A model generated the notes under the pieces. The model saw nothing but the letters and a program-made list of their open reading frames with translations. It made no database searches and was not told the DNA's origin. From contig NZ_VUOH01000007.1 of the NCBI RefSeq assembly GCF_015390235.1, positions 1-50,052 of the forward strand: a stretch of 50,052 bases of DNA, written 5' to 3'. The number at the start of each line of letters is the position of its first letter. The first letter of the stretch is position 1. The position numbers and the translations under genes are program-made. This DNA is from Quadrisphaera sp. INWT6 (GTDB taxonomy: Bacteria; Actinomycetota; Actinomycetes; Actinomycetales; Quadrisphaeraceae). Below are positions 1-10,275 of the stretch, one piece after another.

Positions 1-1663
1 ACGGCGCCCCCGCCGCCGAGCAGGAGGGCGCACCGGTCGAGGAGGTGGCTCCCGCTCAGGAGGCGGCCCCCGCCGCGGACGGGGCCGGCTCCGCCGCCGA
101 GGGGGTGCCGGCCGACGCGCCCGCCCCCGACCAGTCCGAGGCCGCCGCCGCCGTCGACCCCGCGGTCGACCCGGCCAGCGCCCCCGAGACGCTGACCGAC
201 ACCCCCGACGAGCCCACCGGCGAGGCCGCTGCCGAGCCTGCGGCCGAGGCGCCGGCGGAGGCGTCCGAGCCCCGCCGCCGAGGCCGCTGCGGCCCCGGCC
301 CCGGCCCCGTCCGGCGGCTCGCCGCGCCCGCGCCCCGCGCCGGGCCCCAAGGGCGGCCGTCGCGGCCCCAAGCCGCACGCCCCGTCGGTGCGCCCCGCCG
401 TCCGTCCTGCGTCCGACCCCACCCCGTGGGGCCGCATGGGACGCCGAGGGCGTCGTCTGGGTCCGCACCGCCGAGGGCGAGCGCCAGGTCGGCACCGTGG
501 TCGACGCCTCCGAGGCCGACGCGCTGGCCCACTACGGCCGCGAGTTCGACGCGCTGGTCGCGCAGGTCGACATCGCCGAGCAGCGCCTGATGTCCGCCGA
601 GGTGGCTCCGGGTGAGGTCGTGGGCCAGCTCCGCGCCCTGCGCGGCACCCTCGCCGACGTCCAGGCCGTGGGTGACCTCGAGGGCCTGGCCCAGCGCACC
701 CGCGACCTCGAGGCCGTGGCCGCGGCCCGCCGCGAGGAGGCCGACGCCGCCCGCTCCGCCGCCCGCGAGGCCGGGCTCGCCTCGCGCACCGCGATCGTGG
801 AGGAGGCCGAGCAGATCGCGGCCACCGACCCCGAGCGCATGCAGTGGCGCCCCAGCGGTGACCGGCTCCGCGAGCTGCTCGACGCGTGGAAGGAGGCGCA
901 GCGCACGCTCCGCCTCGACAAGAAGTCCGAGGACGAGCTGTGGAAGCGCTTCAGCGCCGCCCGCACGACCTTCGACCGCGCACGCCGCGCGTACTTCTCC
1001 CAGCTCGAGGACCGCAACGCCGACTCGCGCTCCGTGAAGGAGGCCATCGTCGTCGAGGCGGAGAAGCTCTCCACGTCGACCGAGTGGGGCCCCACCTCCA
1101 CCGCCTACCGGGTCCTCATGGACCGCTGGAAGGCGGCGGGCCGCGGCTCCCGCAAGGACGACGACGCCCAGTGGGCGCGCTTCCGCGCCGCGCAGGACGT
1201 CTTCTTCGCCGCGCGCACCCAGGCCAACGAGGCCGAGGACGAGGAGTTCCGCGGCAACCTCGTGGTCAAGGAGGAGCTGCTGGTCGAGGCGGAGAAGCTG
1301 GTCCCCGTGACCGACTTCCGCTCGGCGCGCAAGGCCCTGCGCGACATCGGCGAGCGGTGGGAGGCGGCGGGCAAGGTGCCGCGCGCCGACCTGCAGCGGG
1401 TGGAGAAGCGGATGCGCGCCGTCGAGCAGGCCGTCAACGACGCCGAGCGCGCCACCTGGAAGCGCACCAACCCCGAGGTCAAGGCCCGGGCCGACAGCGC
1501 GGTGGAGCAGCTGGAGCGCGCGGTCGCCGGCCTCGAGGCCGACCTCGCCGCCGCGCAGGCCAAGGGCGACGCGCGCGCCGAGTCGCAGGCCCAGGCCGCG
1601 CTGGAGGCCCGCCGCCTCTGGCTCGACGCCGCCCGCCGCACCGCGGAGGAGACCTCCGCCTGA
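1..1663 (+). CDS. DUF349 domain protein, 5' end outside window, two apparent frameshifts
   Basis: Cytoplasmic coiled-coil protein of the DUF349 family, function unknown. The N-terminal part (about the first 120 residues in the window) is a low-complexity Ala/Pro/Glu linker ending in a basic Gly/Pro/Lys stretch. From about position 425 the typical entry PTPWGR...AEGVVWVRT starts, followed by about 380 residues of charged helices with repeated W-K-A-A-G-R type motifs ([18 protein letters not shown]), characteristic of tandem DUF349 repeats. The reading frame changes near 275 (CCCC run, one C too many) and near 436 (GGG run, one G too many). Correcting both gives one continuous protein ending at 1663. 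It lies upstream of and convergent with rel, as in many actinobacteria. The family call is firm; the frameshifts are probably sequence errors. Confidence 0.88.
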   Translation, partial: RRPRRRAGGRTGRGGGSRSGGGPRRGRGRLRRRGGAGRRARPRPVRGRRRRRPRGRPGQRPRDADRHPRRAHRRGRCRACGRGAGGGVRAPPPRPLRPRPRPRPAARRARAPRRAPRAAVAAPSRTPRRCAPPSVLRPTPPRGAAWDAEGVVWVRTAEGERQVGTVVDASEADALAHYGREFDALVAQVDIAEQRLMSAEVAPGEVVGQLRALRGTLADVQAVGDLEGLAQRTRDLEAVAAARREEADAARSAAREAGLASRTAIVEEAEQIAATDPERMQWRPSGDRLRELLDAWKEAQRTLRLDKKSEDELWKRFSAARTTFDRARRAYFSQLEDRNADSRSVKEAIVVEAEKLSTSTEWGPTSTAYRVLMDRWKAAGRGSRKDDDAQWARFRAAQDVFFAARTQANEAEDEEFRGNLVVKEELLVEAEKLVPVTDFRSARKALRDIGERWEAAGKVPRADLQRVEKRMRAVEQAVNDAERATWKRTNPEVKARADSAVEQLERAVAGLEADLAAAQAKGDARAESQAQAALEARRLWLDAARRTAEETSA

Positions 1664-1708
1664 GCGACCCCGTCGCCGGCTGACCGCCCGCCGGCGCCGC
1701 CCGCACCA

Positions 1709-1726
1709 CCCGCTCCTCGGAGCGGG
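1709..1726 (+). terminator. Possible terminator hairpin after the DUF349 gene
   Basis: Perfect 8-bp inverted repeat CCCGCTCC / GGAGCGGG with a 2-nt loop, 45 nt downstream of the DUF349 stop. No T-run follows, as is usual in GC-rich actinomycetes. The tight loop makes function uncertain. Confidence 0.4.
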
Positions 1727-1776
1727 CCTGTGGACGGCGCCAGCGGGCGGTCGCCGTTCCGGGGCAGGCTGGCGCG

Positions 1777-2352
1777 GTGGTCGCTCCCGCCCTGGCCTGG
1801 CTCCTCCCGCCGCCCGCCCGAGGGCTGCCGCTCGACGCGCTCCCCGAGCGCGAGCTGGCGGTGCTCGTGCGCGAGGGCCTGGTGGTGCGCGCGGCCGGCG
1901 CGCACCTCCCCGCGGACGCCGCCGGCTGCAGGGCCGCCCGGGCCTCCGTGCTCGCGGGCAGGCTCGAGCCCGGCGACGTCGTGGCGGGGGCCGCGGCGCT
2001 GTGGCTCCACGGGGCCGTGGAGGGCTGCGGGGTGGTCGACGTCCTCGTCGCGGGCCGCTCGGGGGGCTCGCGCCGCGACCCCGCGTGGCGGCGCACCCGC
2101 ACCGCCGCGCTCCCCCGGGCCCAGCGCACCCGCGTCTGCGGCGTCCCGGTGACCACCCTGGAGCGGGCCGCCGCCGACGTCGCGCTGTGGCTGCCTCCCG
2201 GTGAGGCCGAGCCGCTGGTCAGCGCGGCGCTCGCCGGGGGCGCCGACGCCGGGCTCGTCCTGCGCGCGCTCGAGGTGGGCCCGCGCCCGGGGCTGCGCCG
2301 GGTCCGGCGGCAGCTGCGGGGACGCCTGGGCGCCGGCGGCCCGGCGGGCTCA
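1777..2352 (+). CDS. AbiEi-like antitoxin/transcriptional regulator domain protein, 3' end uncertain
   Basis: Protein of about 190 residues resembling the AbiEi-type (type IV TA antitoxin-like) proteins common in actinobacteria. Supporting segments are [18 protein letters not shown], a Val-Asp-Val-Leu-Val strand, and [20 protein letters not shown] (about residue 125-145), the usual 'T..G.PVT...RT..D.A' region. No winged-helix motif was positively identified in the N-terminal part. The GTG start at 1777 has no strong ribosome site. The frame stays open far past 2352 but then runs antisense through rel, so the true end is probably near the rel stop, or a frameshift hides the stop codon. No AbiEii-type nucleotidyltransferase toxin is next to it, so a toxin-antitoxin role cannot be assumed. 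Confidence 0.55.
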
Positions 2353-4681
2353 GGCCTGCCGGCTGCCGGTGATCCGGTAGACGTCGAACACGCCGTCGAC
2401 GCGGCGCACCGCGTTGAGCACGTGGTCGAGGTGGGTGGCGTCAGCCATCTCGAAGGTGAAGCGCGACACCGCGACCCGGTCGCGCGAGGTGGTGACCTGC
2501 GCCGACAGGATGCTGACGTGGTTGTCGGAGAGCACCCGGGTGACGTCGGACAGCAGCCGCGACCTGTCCAGGGCCTCGACCTGGATCTGCACCAGGAAGA
2601 CGCTCGCCGAGCCCGGGTCCCACTCGACCTCCAGGATGCGGTCGGGCTCGGTGCGCAGGCGACCACGTTGCCGCAGTCCTCCCGGTGCACCGAGACGCCG
2701 GCGCCCCGGGTCACGAAGCCGACGATCGAGTCTCCGGGGACCGGGGTGCAGCAGCGGGCGAGCTTGACCCACACGTCGTCGGCGCCCTTGACCACCACGC
2801 CGGGGTCGCCGGTGCGCGGGCGGCGGACCGCCGGTGAGGGGGTGGTGGCCTCCGCGATGTCCTCGGTGGCGCCCTCCTCGCCGCCGAGTGCGCTGACCAG
2901 CTTCTCCACCACGGACTGCGCCGAGACGTGGCCCTCGCCGACGGCGGCGTACAGCGACGAGACGTCGACGTAGCGCATCTCGTTGGCGAGGCCCAGCAGG
3001 CCCTCGTGGCTCATCAGCCGCTGGATCGGCAGGTGCTGCTTGCGCATCGCCTTGGCGATGGCGTCCTTGCCCTGCTCGACGGCCTCCTCGCGGCGCTCCT
3101 TGGAGAACCACGCGCGGATCTTGTTGCGCGCCCTCGGGCTCTTGACGAAGGTCAGCCAGTCGCGGCTGGGCCCGGCGCCCTCGACCCGCGAGGTGAAGAT
3201 CTCCACGACGTCGCCGTTGTCGAGCGCCGACTCCAGCGGCACCAGACGCCCGTTGACGCGGGCGCCCATCGTGCGGTGGCCCACCTCGGTGTGCACCGCG
3301 TAGGCGAAGTCGACCGGGGTGGAGCCGGCGGGCAGGCCGATGACCTCGCCCTTGGGGGTGAAGACGAAGACCTGCTGGGCGTTGATCTCGAAGCGGAGGC
3401 TGTCGAGGAACTCGCCGGGGTCGGAGGTCTCGGACTGCCAGTCGACCAGCTGCCGCAGCCAGGACATGTCCTCGAGGCTGCCGCCGTCGGCGCCGACGGA
3501 GGGCTGGCCCCCGGCCCCGCGGGCGCCGGCGTCCTTGTACTTCCAGTGAGCGGCCACGCCGTACTCGGCGCGGCGGTGCATGTCGTGGGTCCGGATCTGG
3601 ATCTCCACGGCCTTGCCCTCGGGGCCCACGACCGTCGTGTGCAGCGACTGGTACATGTTGAACTTGGGCATCGCGATGTAGTCCTTGAACCGGCCCGGCA
3701 CCGGGTTCCAGCGCGCGTGCAGCGCACCGAGGACGGCGTAGCAGTCGCGGACGGTGTCGACCAGGACGCGCAGCCCGACCAGGTCGTAGATGTCGGTGAA
3801 GTCGTGGCCCCGGACGATCATCTTCTGGTAGACGGAGTAGTAGTGCTTCGGGCGGCCGGAGACGGTGGCGCGGATCTTGGCGGCCCGCAGGTCGGCGGTG
3901 ACCTGCTCGCGCACGGTCGCGAGGTACTCCTCGCGGGCGGGGGTGCGCTCGGCGACGAGGCGCACCACCTCCTCGTGCATGCGCGGGTAGAGGGTGGCGA
4001 AGGAGATGTCCTCCAGCTCCCACTTGATGGTGTTCATGCCCAGGCGGTGGGCCAGCGGCGCGTAGATCTCGAGCGTCTCGCGGGCCTTCTTCTCGGCCGA
4101 GGCCGCGGGCACGAACTTCCAGGTGCGGGCGTTGTGCAGCCGGTCCGCCAACTTGATGACCAGCACGCGGATGTCCTTGGCCATCGCCACGACCATCTTG
4201 CGCACGGTCTCGGCCTGGGCCGCGTCGCCGTAGGTGACCTTGTCGAGCTTGGTGACGCCGTCGACGAGGTTGGCCACCTCGTCGCCGAACTCGCGGCGCA
4301 GCTCTGCCAGGGCGTAGCCGGTGTCCTCGACGGTGTCGTGGAGCAGCGCCGCGGCCAGCGTCGGCGGGGTCATGCCCAGCTCGGCGAGGATCGTCGCGAC
4401 GGCGACGGGGTGGGTGATGTACGGGTCGCCGCTCTTGCGGCGCTGCCCGCGGTGGGCCTTCTCGGCGACGACGTAGGCGCGCTCGAGGACGGCGGTGTCG
4501 GCGCGGGGGTGGTTGGCCCGCACGGCCTTGAGCAGCGGCTCGATCGCCGCGGGGCTCGTGGGCGGGCGGGTGCCGAGGCGGGCGAGGCGCCGGCGGATGC
4601 CGCTGCCCGGGGCAGGGGCTCCGGGCCCGTCTCGTCCGGGGCCTCGCTCGCGCGCGGGCTCGGCACGGTCTGCTCAGCCAC
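2350..4681 (-). CDS. rel: Bifunctional (p)ppGpp synthetase/hydrolase Rel, two apparent frameshifts
   Basis: Stringent-response enzyme that makes (p)ppGpp from ATP and GTP/GDP and hydrolyses it. In order: basic N-terminus ([12 protein letters not shown], then [10 protein letters not shown]), HD hydrolase with [10 protein letters not shown] (about residue 115), RelA/SpoT synthetase ([22 protein letters not shown]), TGS ([23 protein letters not shown]), the CC-type helical/zinc region ([12 protein letters not shown]) and a C-terminal ACT domain ending [13 protein letters not shown]. Two frame changes are needed: near 4610 (one G missing in a G run) and near 2655 (one C missing, coding strand). 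The GTG start at 4681 is preceded by a perfect GGAGGTGA ribosome site. About 750 residues, normal for Rel. It lies downstream of apt in the conserved secDF-apt-rel order. Confidence 0.95.
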
Positions 4682-4741
4682 GAGTCACCTCCGGTTCCGG
4701 TCCGCCGGGGGCCCGTCGGGCCCGCACGAGCGGTCCGGACG

Positions 4742-4747
4742 ATCCTA
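4742..4747 (-). promoter_or_regulatory. Candidate -10 element for rel
   Basis: On the minus strand TAGGAT lies about 60 nt upstream of the rel GTG start, inside the 128-bp apt-rel spacer, and fits the actinobacterial -10 pattern TANNNT. No convincing -35 was seen. It suggests rel may have its own promoter besides read-through from apt. Confidence 0.35.
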
Positions 4748-4809
4748 CGGCGCGAGGACCCGGGTGGGACCGCGCCGGGGTCGAGCGGGTCGAGCGGGTG
4801 GTGCGGGCC

Positions 4810-5358
4810 TCAGCCCGGGGGCACCTGCAGGAGCGAGACCACCGGGACGTCCTCCCCGGCGGCGGCCCGCAGCACCGTGCGCCCGCCGAGGGCCGGCAGC
4901 TCCATGAGGAAGCCGGCTCCCGCCACGGTCCCGCCCAGCCGCTGCACCAGAGCGCAGGCGGCGGCGGCCGTGCCACCGGTGGCGAGGACGTCGTCGACGA
5001 CGAGCACCCGGGCGCCCGCGGGCACGGCGTCCTCGTGCGCCTCGATGACGGCCTCGCCGTACTCGAGCGAGTACGCCTGCCGCACCGTGCGCCACGGCAG
5101 CTTGCCGGCCTTGCGCAGCGGCACGAACCCGGCGCCGAGGGCGAGGGCCAGCGGGGTGCCGACCACGAAGCCGCGGGCCTCGACCCCGGCCACGAGGTCG
5201 ACGGGCCCGAGGGTCCGTGCCAGCTCGGCGATGCCGTCGGTCGCGGTGCGCAGCGCGGCCGGGTCGGACAGCAGCGGGGTGATGTCCCAGAAGGTGATGC
5301 CGGGTGAGGGGTGGTCCGGCACCGAGCGGAGCAGCCCCGCGAGGTCGGCCGGGGTCAC
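4810..5358 (-). CDS. apt: Adenine phosphoribosyltransferase
   Basis: Purine salvage enzyme converting adenine and PRPP to AMP and pyrophosphate in the cytosol. 182 residues, usual length. Visible motifs: PSPGITFWDITPLLSDP (residues 18-34), the GVEARGFVVGTPLAL region, RKAGKLPW, and the PRPP-binding loop VLVVDDVLATGGTA (about residues 118-131). The GTG start shares a GTGA overlap with the secF stop, indicating translational coupling in a secD-secF-apt operon. Position between secF and rel is the conserved actinobacterial arrangement. Confidence 0.96.
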   Translation of the reverse strand: MTPADLAGLLRSVPDHPSPGITFWDITPLLSDPAALRTATDGIAELARTLGPVDLVAGVEARGFVVGTPLALALGAGFVPLRKAGKLPWRTVRQAYSLEYGEAVIEAHEDAVPAGARVLVVDDVLATGGTAAAACALVQRLGGTVAGAGFLMELPALGGRTVLRAAAGEDVPVVSLLQVPPG

Positions 5359-6515
5359 CGGCGGCGGCCGCCGGGACGGCGCGGCTGCTGCCGCTGGCCC
5401 CCCGAGGGGCTGCGGGTGCCGCGGCGGGCCGGGCGCTCCAGGACCGCCGTGGTGGTGGCGGCCCCCTCGGTCGCCTCGCCGCCCGGGGCGGTGGCGCTCG
5501 CCGCACCCGCGCCCGCGCCCGCGGCCACCGGCACCGAGGAGCCCGTGCGGCGCGACAGCACGCGCTCGCGCTGGCGGGCGATGTCGGGCTCGCGCTCGCG
5601 CATCTGCACGTACAGCGGCGGCGCGAGGAAGACCGAGGAGTACGTGCCGGCGATGATGCCGACGAAGAGCGCGAGGGAGATGTCGCGCAGGGTGCCAGCG
5701 CCGAGCAGGAACGCACCGATGAAGAGGATCGAGGCGACCGGGAGCAGCGCCACCACCGAGGTGTTGATGGAGCGCACCAGCGTCTGGTTCACCGCGAGGT
5801 TCGCGGCCTCGGCGAACGTCCGGTTGCTGCTCGACAGCACGTGCTCGGTGTTCTCGCGGACCTTGTCGAACACCACGACCGTGTCGTACAGCGAGTACCC
5901 GAGGATGGTCAGGAAGCCGATCACGGTGGCGGGTGTGACCTCGAAGCCCGACAGCGAGTACACGCCCGCGGTGATGACGACGTCGTGCACCAGGGCGACC
6001 AGCGCCGCGGCCGACATCTTCCAGGTGCGGAAGTACAGCCCCAGCACCACCGCGGCCAGGACCACGAAGATCAGCAGTCCGCGGACCGCGTTGGCGGTGA
6101 CGTCGGCGCCCCAGCTCGGGCCGACGAAGGACGAGGTCACCGACGCGGGCTGCACGCCGTAGCCCTGGGCGAGGGCGGTGGCGACCTGGTCGGTCTGCTC
6201 CTGGCTCAGGCGCTCGGTCTGGACGCGGACGGCGTTCTCGCCGACAGAGGAGATGCGCGGGGGCTCGCCGTCGGGCACCACGGAGGTGACGGCCTGCTCG
6301 GCCGGCTCCTGGGAGGTGGTGGTGACGTCGGAGACGCGGAACTCCGAGCCACCGCGGAACTCGATGCCGCCGTTGAGGCCCTTGGTGAGCAGCAGGACGA
6401 CGGAGAGGCCGACGAGCAGTGCGGCGACCACGTACCAGGTGCGGCGGGTGCGCATGACGTCGATCCCGCGCTTGCCGGAGTAGAGGTCGTTGCCGAGCTG
6501 GGCGAAGGACGGCAT
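5355..6515 (-). CDS. secF: Protein translocase subunit SecF
   Basis: Inner-membrane partner of SecD, which uses the proton motive force to help late steps of Sec export. 386 residues. First transmembrane helix about residues 28-46, then the periplasmic P1 head with the GGIEFRGGSEFRV signature, then the C-terminal five-helix RND-like bundle including GFLTILGYSLYDTVVVFDKVREN (split here only by line reading; conserved Tyr-Asp-Thr-Val-Val core) and RSINTSVVALLPV. The last 80 residues are a cytoplasmic Ala/Gly/Arg-rich tail, common in actinobacteria. ATG start is 1 nt after the secD stop; stop overlaps the apt start by 4 nt. Confidence 0.96.
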   Translation of the reverse strand: MPSFAQLGNDLYSGKRGIDVMRTRRTWYVVAALLVGLSVVLLLTKGLNGGIEFRGGSEFRVSDVTTTSQEPAEQAVTSVVPDGEPPRISSVGENAVRVQTERLSQEQTDQVATALAQGYGVQPASVTSSFVGPSWGADVTANAVRGLLIFVVLAAVVLGLYFRTWKMSAAALVALVHDVVITAGVYSLSGFEVTPATVIGFLTILGYSLYDTVVVFDKVRENTEHVLSSSNRTFAEAANLAVNQTLVRSINTSVVALLPVASILFIGAFLLGAGTLRDISLALFVGIIAGTYSSVFLAPPLYVQMREREPDIARQRERVLSRRTGSSVPVAAGAGAGAASATAPGGEATEGAATTTAVLERPARRGTRSPSGGQRQQPRRPGGRRR

Positions 6516-6516
6516 G

Positions 6517-8648
6517 TCAGCGCTCCTCGCTGGTCGGGCCGGACGGCGTCTGCGGGTCCGCGGAGGGCGGGTCGCCTCCGGCCTCCCGCTGCCGGGCCGC
6601 CTCGGCGGCGCGGCGCTCGGCGATGGTGGCGCGGCCGCCGCCGGCGCTCACCGACTGCCGCTCGCGCTCGGGCGCGGCGCTGGTGTCGAGGTCGTCGGCG
6701 CCGTGGGCCTCCTCCGCCGGGGCGGAAGCCCGCGACGGGCGCGGCCGGCGCTCGACCGGCGTGCGCACCCGTCCGCGGCCGGCGTAGGCCGGGACCGGGG
6801 CCCGGCCGAGCCGCTCGGCGTCGAAGCCCGAGAGCCGGTGACCGCTGGCGAAGAACTTCTTGCGGGCGATGAGCACCAGCACCGGGTGGGTGAAGAGCAC
6901 CACGACGAGCAGGTCGATGACCGTGGTGAGACCCAGGATGAAGGCGAAGCCCTTGACCCCGCCGACGGCGAGGAAGTACAGCACCGCCGCGGCGAGGAAG
7001 TTCACGACGTCGGAGATGATGATCGTCCGCCGGGCGCGGGCCCAGCCGGTCTCCACCGCGGAGGTCAGCGAGCGGCCCTCGCGACCTCGTCGCGGACGCG
7101 CTCGAAGAACACGATGAACGAGTCGGCGGTGATGCCGATCGAGACGATGAAGCCCGCGACGCCGGCCAGGCTCAGGCGGTAGCCGTAGCCCCAGCCGAGG
7201 AGCACGGTCAGCAGGTAGGAGATCCCGGCGGCCAGGAAGAGGCTCGCGACGGTGACCAGGCCGAGCGCCCGGTACTGCGCCATCGAGTAGACGACCACCA
7301 GCACCAGGCCGATGGCACCGGCGAGCAGGCCGCGCTCGAGCTGCTCGGAGCCGAGGACGGCCGAGATGCGCTCGACGGACTGCTGCGTGAAGGAGATCGG
7401 CAGGGCGCCGAACTTCAGCTGGTTCGCCAGCGTCCGTCGCGGTCTCCTGGGTGAAGGAGCCGCTGATCTGGGCGTTGCCGTCGGTGATCGGGCTGTTGAC
7501 GGACGGGGCCGAGACGACGGTGCCGTCGAGCACGATGGCGAACTGGTTGCGGGGGCTCTCGAGGCCGAACAGGCGCGTGGTGGTGGTGCGGAACTCGTCA
7601 CCGCCCTCGCTGTCGAAGCTCAGGTTGACGACCCACTGGCCGTTGCTCGCCCCGGTGCTCGTGGTGCCGAGGCCGGCGGTCGCGTCGTCGATGTCCGTGC
7701 CCTCGACCTCGACCGGGCCGAGCAGGTACTTGGCCGCGCCGTCCGAGGAGCAGGTCGCGATGGGCCCGCTCGGGTCGTCGTCGAGCTCGCGGCCGACCTG
7801 CACCGGGTTGCTGCAGTCGAGGGCCTGGAAGGCGGCGCCCAGCTCGGGGGTCACCTGCGACAGGTCGCTCGGGTCGGTGGAGCTCGCCGAGGGCGTCGCG
7901 CCGTCGGTGGCGGCCGCCGCGTCGGTGGTGGTCGGCGTCGCCGCGGCGTCCGTCGCCGCCGGGGTGGCTGCGGCCGCGTCGGTCGCGGCGTCGGTCGCAG
8001 CGGGCGTCGAGCCGGCCATGAGCGCGCCGGGCAGGCGGCTGCCCTGGGCGCTCTCCGTCGCGGCGGGCGCGGCGGTGTCGGTCGCCGCGGGGGTGGCCGC
8101 GTCGGTGGCGCCCTCGGTGGCAGCGGGGGTCGACCCGTCGGTCGCCGCGGGCGTGGCCCCGTCGGTCGTCGCCGGGGTCGCGCCGTCGGTGGCGGCCGGG
8201 TCGGCCCCGTCGAGGGAGGCCGCCGGGACGGGCGCGCCGGAGGCGACGGCCAGGACCGGGCGGAAGCGCATCTGCGCCGACTGCGAGACCAGCTCGACGG
8301 CACCGGCCTGCTCGCCGGGTCGCCGGGGAGGCTGACGATGATGTTGTTGCCGCCGGAGCTGGTGATCTCCGCCTCGGTCAGGCCCGAGGAGTCGACGCGC
8401 TGGCGGATGATCGTGATCGCGTCGGCGATCGTCTGGTCGGTGATCTGGTCACCGCTCTGACCACCGCGCAGCTGCGGCGTCAGGATGATCTGCGTGCCGC
8501 CGGCGAGGTCGAGCGCCAGCTTGGGCGTCAGCCCCGCACCGCCCCACTGGACGGCGGCGCCGAGACCGGCGACGAGGGCGACCACCAGGGCCGTCAGCCA
8601 GAGCAGCGAGCGCTTGGCGCGGGAGGTGGAGGAGCGGGAACGGGCCAA
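6517..8648 (-). CDS. secD: Protein translocase subunit SecD, three apparent frameshifts, large Ala/Thr insertion
   Basis: Membrane subunit of the SecDF accessory complex. N-terminal helix LLWLTALVVALVAGLGAAV, then the conserved LALDLAGGTQIILTPQ at residues ~44-59, P1 head, and the C-terminal RND bundle (YSMAQYRALGLVTVASL, SIGITADSFIVFFERVRDE, FILGLTTVIDLLVVV). The frame shifts near 8320 (C missing), 7432 (extra base) and 7073 (C missing); each junction restores a well-known SecD motif, for example ...VREGRSLTSAVETGW. A block of roughly 120 residues rich in Ala, Thr, Asp and Pro is inserted in the P1 domain, described separately. The C-terminus is a long charged tail (about 100 residues). Start: ATG or GTG at 8648, MARSRSSTSRAKRS. 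Confidence 0.93.
7860..8225 (-). repeat. Degenerate Ala-Thr-Asp-Gly-Pro repeat block inside secD
   Basis: Within the extracytoplasmic P1 region of SecD the protein repeats units like ATDGATPAATDG, ATEGATDAATPAATD and AAAATPAATDAAATP for about 120 residues. At DNA level this is a run of related 12-18 bp units built from gcgtcggtggc/gccgggg on the + strand. The conserved flanks (MRFRPVL before, LSQVTPELGAAFQALDC after) align with ordinary SecD, so this is an insertion in a loop rather than loss of the domain. Confidence 0.8.
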
Positions 8649-8691
8649 CGGGGTCTCTTCCGGACGGGGGCCGGCGCGGAGCCGGCCAGGA

Positions 8692-9067
8692 TCAGCGCTC
8701 GGGGCGCTCCGGCGCCTCGGCGAGCCCCCCGGTCGTCCCGCCGTCAGCGGCGGTGGTCCCGGGGGTGGTGTGGGTGGAGGACGTCGACGCCGCGGACTGC
8801 TCCGACGGGTCGGTCACGACGGCGTCCTCGACCTTGCGGGCCCACGGCCGCGCGCGCCCAGGTGGTGCGCACGCCGTCGGCGACCTCGAGGTCGATCGTG
8901 GTGTCGCCGACCTCGACGATGCGCGCGTACAGGCCCGAGGTGGTCATGACGCGCTGGCCGACGGCGAGCGTCGACTGCATGTCGGAGACGGCGCGCTGCT
9001 GCTTGCGCCCGCGCAGGACGAGCCAGAGCAGGAGCAGGACCGGGAGGAGGAGGATCAAGGCGTCCAT
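8692..9067 (-). CDS. yajC: Preprotein translocase accessory subunit YajC, one apparent frameshift
   Basis: Small single-span membrane protein that associates with SecDF. Starts MDALILLLPVLLLLWLVLRG (membrane helix at the very N-terminus), followed by RKQQRAVSDMQSTLAVGQRV and MTTSGLYARIVEVGDTTI, the standard YajC cytoplasmic domain. An extra G near 8845 breaks the frame just after GVRTTWARAAV; continuing in the corrected frame gives ARKVEDAVVTDPSEQ and an acidic/Thr-rich tail ending at a TGA at 8692. About 125 residues, normal size. Lies 43 nt upstream of secD in the usual yajC-secD-secF order. Confidence 0.9.
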
Positions 9068-9078
9068 CGGCAGCGACC

Positions 9079-10275
9079 CTACCCGCCGTGGCTGGGCGGT
9101 TCCGGGCTTCGGCCGGACTGCCCGGGATCGTCGGCGCCGAGCGCTCCCCCGCCCCAGCCCCCGCCGGGGCGGGCCAGCGGGGGCTCGAGGCCCAGGTGGC
9201 GCCACGCGGCCTCGGTGGCCACGCGCCCGCGCGGCGTCCTGCCGATGAGGCCCTCGCGCACCAGGAACGGCTCGACGACCGTCTCCACGGTCTCGCCCTC
9301 CTCCCCCACCGCGACGGCCAGCGTCGACAGGCCCACGGGACCGCCGCCGAAGGTGCGGCACAGCGCGCGCAGCACGGCCCTGTCGATGCGGTCGAGCCCC
9401 AGCGGGTCGACCTCGTAGACCTCCAGCGCGGCGCGCGCGGCAGCCTCGTCGACCACCCAGCCCGAGGGGTCGGCGGCGGCGCCCCCCGCCCCGGGGCCGC
9501 GCACGAGCGTCCAGTCGCGCACGCGCCGGAGCAGGCGGTTGGCGATGCGCGGTGTGCCGCGCGAGCGCCGGGCGACCTCGCGGGCCCCCTCCGAGGTCAG
9601 CGGCACGCCGAGCAGCGCCGAGGAGCGGTGCAGCACCCGCTGCAGCTCCTCGGCGGAGTAGAAGTCGAGGTGGGCGGTGAAGCCGAACCTGTCGCGCAGC
9701 GGCGCGGGCAGCAGCCCGGCGCGGGTGGTGGCCCCGACCAGGGTGAACGGCGGCAGGTCGAGCGGGATGGCGGTGGCGCCGGGCCCCTTCCCGACCACGA
9801 CGTCGACGCGGAAGTCCTCCATCGCGACGTAGAGGAGCTCCTCGGCGGGGCGGGCGACCCGGTGGACCTCGTCGACGAAGAGCACGTCGCCCTCCTCCAG
9901 CGAGGTCAGGACGGCCGCGAGGTCTCCGGCGTGCTGGATGGCGGGCCCGCTGGTGATGCGCAGGTTGGTGCCCAGCTCGGCGGCGATGATCATCGACAGC
10001 GTGGTCTTGCCCAGGCCGGGCGGGCCGGACAGCAGCACGTGGTCGGGCGCCCGGCCGCGCGCCCGGGCGGACTCGAGGACGATCGAGAGCTGGTCGCGGA
10101 CCACCTGCTGGCCGACGAAGTCGCGCAGGCTCTTGGGGCGCAGGGCGCTCTCGGCGGCGCGCTCGGTCTCGTCGGCACCGGGGCCCACCAGGCGGTGGTC
10201 CACGAGGTCGGACGCGGTGTCCGGCCCGTCTCCGGAGAGCTCGCGCGACCCGTCGCCCGGGAGGGAGGGGGCCAT
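9079..10275 (-). CDS. ruvB: Holliday junction branch migration helicase RuvB
   Basis: AAA+ ATPase that drives branch migration with RuvA. 398 residues, about 40 longer than usual because of N- and C-terminal tails. Walker [10 protein letters not shown] (about 84-92), Walker [10 protein letters not shown] (about 130-138), sensor 1 GATTRAG, arginine finger in LRDRFG, sensor 2 [15 protein letters not shown], and the C-terminal winged helix with [17 protein letters not shown]. The ATG start overlaps the ruvA stop by 1 nt (TGATG). The stop is 11 nt before yajC. Confidence 0.97.
   Translation of the reverse strand: MAPSLPGDGSRELSGDGPDTASDLVDHRLVGPGADETERAAESALRPKSLRDFVGQQVVRDQLSIVLESARARGRAPDHVLLSGPPGLGKTTLSMIIAAELGTNLRITSGPAIQHAGDLAAVLTSLEEGDVLFVDEVHRVARPAEELLYVAMEDFRVDVVVGKGPGATAIPLDLPPFTLVGATTRAGLLPAPLRDRFGFTAHLDFYSAEELQRVLHRSSALLGVPLTSEGAREVARRSRGTPRIANRLLRRVRDWTLVRGPGAGGAAADPSGWVVDEAAARAALEVYEVDPLGLDRIDRAVLRALCRTFGGGPVGLSTLAVAVGEEGETVETVVEPFLVREGLIGRTPRGRVATEAAWRHLGLEPPLARPGGGWGGGALGADDPGQSGRSPEPPSHGG

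Noticed and set aside
1777..2352. Complete type IV toxin-antitoxin system
   Set aside because: Only an antitoxin-like protein is visible; no AbiEii nucleotidyltransferase motif in either neighbour.
2928..4907. 659-residue open frame antisense to rel
   Set aside because: It mirrors the rel coding strand (third-position GC makes the opposite strand open); rel has all its domains and a perfect ribosome site.
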